The position numbers were made by a program, and so were the translations under genes. The notes beneath the pieces are model-generated. The model saw nothing but the letters and a program-made list of their open reading frames with translations. It was not told the origin of the DNA and searched no databases. Positions 5,329 through 7,406 of a stretch of DNA of 7,406 nt are shown here, in pieces. The number at the start of each line of letters is the position of its first letter. Within the stretch, counting starts at the first letter, position 1. Source of the DNA: Moraxellaceae bacterium UBA2031 (GTDB lineage: Bacteria > Pseudomonadota > Gammaproteobacteria > Pseudomonadales > Moraxellaceae); NCBI GenBank assembly GCA_002333145.1, contig DDBN01000013.1, positions 892 through 8,297 on the forward strand. The letters run 5' to 3'.

Positions 5329-7146
5329 ATGAAGCGCTTGACCCACCTCCCTACGCCACTGGCGCTACTCCTAGCCGCGGTTATGTCCTCCGCTGCTTAC
5401 GCCCAAGAAGACTGGTCTGCACTGAGCCAGCAAGCCGTGGCGCTCTACCAGCAGGGTGATCAGGATCAAGCATTGGTACTGGCGCGCAAAGCACTGGGGC
5501 TGGCCGAGGCGGGCAAGGCCCCACTCGATATAGCCACCAGCCTAAACAACTTGGCCTATATGTACCGTAACCGCGGCGAATACGACAAAGCCGAGCCCCT
5601 CTACGTGCGTGCGCTGACTTTGTGGGAGCAAGCGCGAGGCGCCAATCACCCGGACACCGCTACTGCACTTAATAACCTTGCCCAGCTGTATCGCCAGCAA
5701 GGCCAGGCAGACAAAGCGGAACCCCTGTACAAACGCGCACTGGCCATACGTGTAAAAGCGCTGGGCAGTGCTCATCCGGATGTGGCCATCAGCGTTGCCA
5801 ACCTTGCCGCCCTGTATGCCGGCGCAAGCAAGCCCGCAGAAGCCGCTGCTATGTATCAGCGCCTGCTGGTACTTCGCGAAAAAAGCCTAGGCCTAAATCA
5901 TGCCGACGTTGCAACCACGGCGGTTAGTTTAGCCACACAAGAAGCGGCACTCGGCCGACTCGCTCAGGCAGGGGCATTGCTAAAGCGGGCCGTGCTAATC
6001 CGGCAACAAACACTGGGGCGCGAGCACAACGATGTGGCCAGCACACTGCAGCAATTGGGCGGCGTTATGGTTGCTGCTAAGCAGCCCGCCAATGCGCTAC
6101 CCCTCTATCAACGCGCCTTAGCGATTCGCGAAAAAAATCTAGAGCCCGGCCATCCTGACATTGCCACCGCAATGAGCGATGTTGCCGATACCCTGCAACA
6201 ACTTAATCGTTTACCAGAAGCGCAGGCTTTGCAGGAAAAAGTACTGGCCATACGCGAAGACGCCCTTGGCCCTTACCACATTGACGTGGCCAGCAGCCTT
6301 TACCGGCTGGGTATTCTGCAGCAAGCACAAGGCAAAACAGACAAGGCAGAAAAGCTGTACCGTGATGCGCTTAGCATCCGTGAGAAACGCAACGATACTG
6401 GCGTTGAAACCATGGGCATCATGGCTCGCTTAGCCGCGCTATACGTTCAACAGGAAAAATCTTCCGAGGCTTTTGCGCTTTACCAAAAACTTCTGCCCTT
6501 GCAAGAAAAGTACCTCGGCGCCGAGCATATCGACTTGGTGCCAACGCTTAATCAAATCGGCACTCAACTGGAAATTCAGGGTAAGTTTGCCCGTGCAGAA
6601 CCCTTGCTCCTGCGCGCCCTCGCCATTCAAGAAAAGCAGCAGAGCAAACCGGAAGAAAGTGCCCGTGCACGAATCAATCTCGGCTTTCTCTATCGAGGGC
6701 AAAAGCAATATGACCAAGCCGAAATCCAATTTCGCAAAGCACTTGCCACACTGGAAAAAGTGCATGGCCCGGATCACATCGAAGTAGCTGCCGCCCTGAC
6801 TAATCTCGCCATGCTGATGGACACACAGAGCCGGCTTGATCAGGCAGAACCCCTCTATAAACGCGCGCAGGCCATTCTGGAAAAGCAGCTCGGGCCCAAC
6901 CACCTCAATGTAGCGACCGGACTGGAAAACCTTGGGCAGCTGTACCGTACACAGGGCCGCTTCGAGCTGGCATTACCGCTATATGAGCGACACGAGCTCA
7001 TCATGGAAAAGAACTACGGGCTTAACCACGCGGAGGTTGCTCGCAGCCTGATCAACCTCGCAGCTGTCCATCGCAGCATGAAACATCTGGATGAGGCTCA
7101 TGCCATTGAAGTACGGGTGTCCCGCATGGTGGGTAACTCGCTCTAA
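5329..7146 (+). CDS. Exported tetratricopeptide repeat protein, kinesin-light-chain type
   Basis: A 605-residue protein. Residues 1-25 form a Sec signal peptide: basic MKR start, hydrophobic core LALLLAAVMSSAA, and a likely cleavage after AYA. The rest is a continuous array of about 14 TPR units of mostly 42 residues, with the pattern NLA-x-LY-x(4)G-x(3)KAEPLY-x-RAL-x-IRE-x(2)LG-x(2)HPDVA. This is the TPR_10/TPR_12 (kinesin light chain) subtype, which forms a superhelical protein-binding solenoid. There is no enzymatic, NB-ARC or CHAT domain, no second membrane segment and no lipobox, so it should be a soluble periplasmic scaffold; its partner is unknown. I chose ATG 5329, preceded by AAGGAAGA, because it begins directly with the signal peptide. 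The frame is open to an ATG at 5242, but those 29 extra residues are basic and would bury the signal. It uses rare-type CTA and TTA codons freely, unlike pckA. Confidence 0.9.
   Translation: MKRLTHLPTPLALLLAAVMSSAAYAQEDWSALSQQAVALYQQGDQDQALVLARKALGLAEAGKAPLDIATSLNNLAYMYRNRGEYDKAEPLYVRALTLWEQARGANHPDTATALNNLAQLYRQQGQADKAEPLYKRALAIRVKALGSAHPDVAISVANLAALYAGASKPAEAAAMYQRLLVLREKSLGLNHADVATTAVSLATQEAALGRLAQAGALLKRAVLIRQQTLGREHNDVASTLQQLGGVMVAAKQPANALPLYQRALAIREKNLEPGHPDIATAMSDVADTLQQLNRLPEAQALQEKVLAIREDALGPYHIDVASSLYRLGILQQAQGKTDKAEKLYRDALSIREKRNDTGVETMGIMARLAALYVQQEKSSEAFALYQKLLPLQEKYLGAEHIDLVPTLNQIGTQLEIQGKFARAEPLLLRALAIQEKQQSKPEESARARINLGFLYRGQKQYDQAEIQFRKALATLEKVHGPDHIEVAAALTNLAMLMDTQSRLDQAEPLYKRAQAILEKQLGPNHLNVATGLENLGQLYRTQGRFELALPLYERHELIMEKNYGLNHAEVARSLINLAAVHRSMKHLDEAHAIEVRVSRMVGNSL
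5410..7143 (+). repeat. Array of about 14 TPR units inside the exported protein
   Basis: Counting from Asp28 of the mature-side sequence, the units span residues 28-69, then 42-residue steps at 70, 112, 154, 196, 238 and 280, then 322-362 (41), 363-404 (42), 405-444 (40), 445-487 (43), 488-529, 530-571 and a final helix pair at 572-605 without the inter-repeat tail. Units 8 (322-362) and 10 (405-444) lack the LG-x(2)HxDVA linker (KRNDTGVETM and KQQSKPEES instead). Units 3 and 12 still share short near-identical stretches at DNA level around the KAEPLYKRA / QAEPLYKRA codons. Confidence 0.88.
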
Positions 7147-7196
7147 GTGGAGGGGCTGATTATCCAAAATGTCAGGCCGATTGAAAATTACGGCCA

Positions 7197-7224
7197 GTGA
7201 CCCTGAGAGCAGACGCCGTATAGT
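7197..7224 (+). promoter_or_regulatory. Possible sigma70 promoter for the last gene
   Basis: GTGACC at 7197-7202 (four of six to TTGACA) and TATAGT at 7219-7224 (five of six to TATAAT) are separated by 16 bases. Transcription would start near 7231, shortly before the GAGG ribosome binding site. No terminator was found between the TPR gene stop and here, so read-through from the TPR gene is also possible. Confidence 0.35.
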
Positions 7225-7254
7225 TTGCTGATGAGTTATTGAGGTCTGCCCCCC

Positions 7255-7406
7255 ATGCCCGCATCCCCCGCTACTGCCCGCCAACGCCCCATCACCCATC
7301 GTGTGCGGCATGTGGCCCGTAATGCCCGTGATCGCTTCTTGCGCACAGGCTCTCTGGTTCAAGCAAACCAGCTGGCCTTTGATGTGGTCCATGACAACGG
7401 ACTGGT
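7255..7406 (+). CDS. Unidentified protein, N-terminal 50 residues (cut by window end)
   Basis: An open frame from ATG 7255 runs off the end of the window. A GAGG at 7241-7244 is 10 bases upstream, slightly long but usable. The visible protein begins MPASPATARQRPITHRVRHV and continues with an arginine-rich stretch (ARNARDRFLRTGSL) and then FDVVHDNGL near residues 42-50. No signal peptide or membrane segment is seen. The arrangement of a basic amphipathic N-terminus followed by a xFDVVxxNGL-like strand reminds me of the region before the core of PHA-synthase-like alpha/beta hydrolases. This is only a weak resemblance and the catalytic part is outside the window, so I leave the gene unnamed. Confidence 0.65.
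   Translation, partial: MPASPATARQRPITHRVRHVARNARDRFLRTGSLVQANQLAFDVVHDNGL

Noticed and set aside
7175..7195. GGCCG/CGGCC hairpin after the TPR gene as a terminator.
   Set aside because: Five pairs only, an 11-base loop and no T run after it.

Overview
The window reads as a stretch of chromosome from a gammaproteobacterium of moderate GC content. The assignment rests on the ATP-type PEP carboxykinase, the YfeX-like DyP peroxidase, the glutaredoxin/GST-N tandem protein and the DUF1523 protein, and it is an inference from protein character; no rRNA or other taxonomic marker is present. I see no tRNA or rRNA genes, CRISPR arrays, insertion sequences, integrases or attachment sites. Genes are closely spaced and separated by clear hairpin terminators.

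Layout: (1) 1-573, + strand, the 3' part of a crotonase-superfamily acyl-CoA enzyme whose start lies outside the window. (2) 712-1575, +, a B-type DyP heme peroxidase. (3) 1601-1628, a bidirectional terminator between convergent genes. (4) 1657-2217, -, a two-helix membrane protein of the DUF1523 family. (5) 2349-2388, a terminator. (6) 2417-3199, -, a protein with two thioredoxin-fold modules in tandem: a CPFC glutaredoxin-like domain and a second GST-N-like domain with SPYA. (7) 3200-3527, a 328-base divergent intergenic region that holds a long, structured pckA leader. (8) 3528-5072, +, pckA. (9) 5098-5131, a strong terminator. (10) 5329-7146, +, an exported protein built almost entirely of about 14 kinesin-light-chain-type TPRs. 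(11) 7255-7406, +, the start of an unidentified gene cut by the window end.

The genes do not form one pathway. pckA (oxaloacetate to PEP, the entry to gluconeogenesis) and the acyl-CoA enzyme fit a bacterium growing on fatty acids or organic acids. The DyP peroxidase and the glutaredoxin-like protein are plausible redox or stress functions, but they are on opposite strands in separate transcription units. I found no convincing new multi-gene system. The items most worth a second look are the pckA leader, which has three ANGGA motifs (one in a hairpin loop, one in the Shine-Dalgarno) resembling a CsrA/RsmA target, the two-module redox protein with one non-cysteine active site, and the crotonase fragment that lacks both hydratase glutamates.
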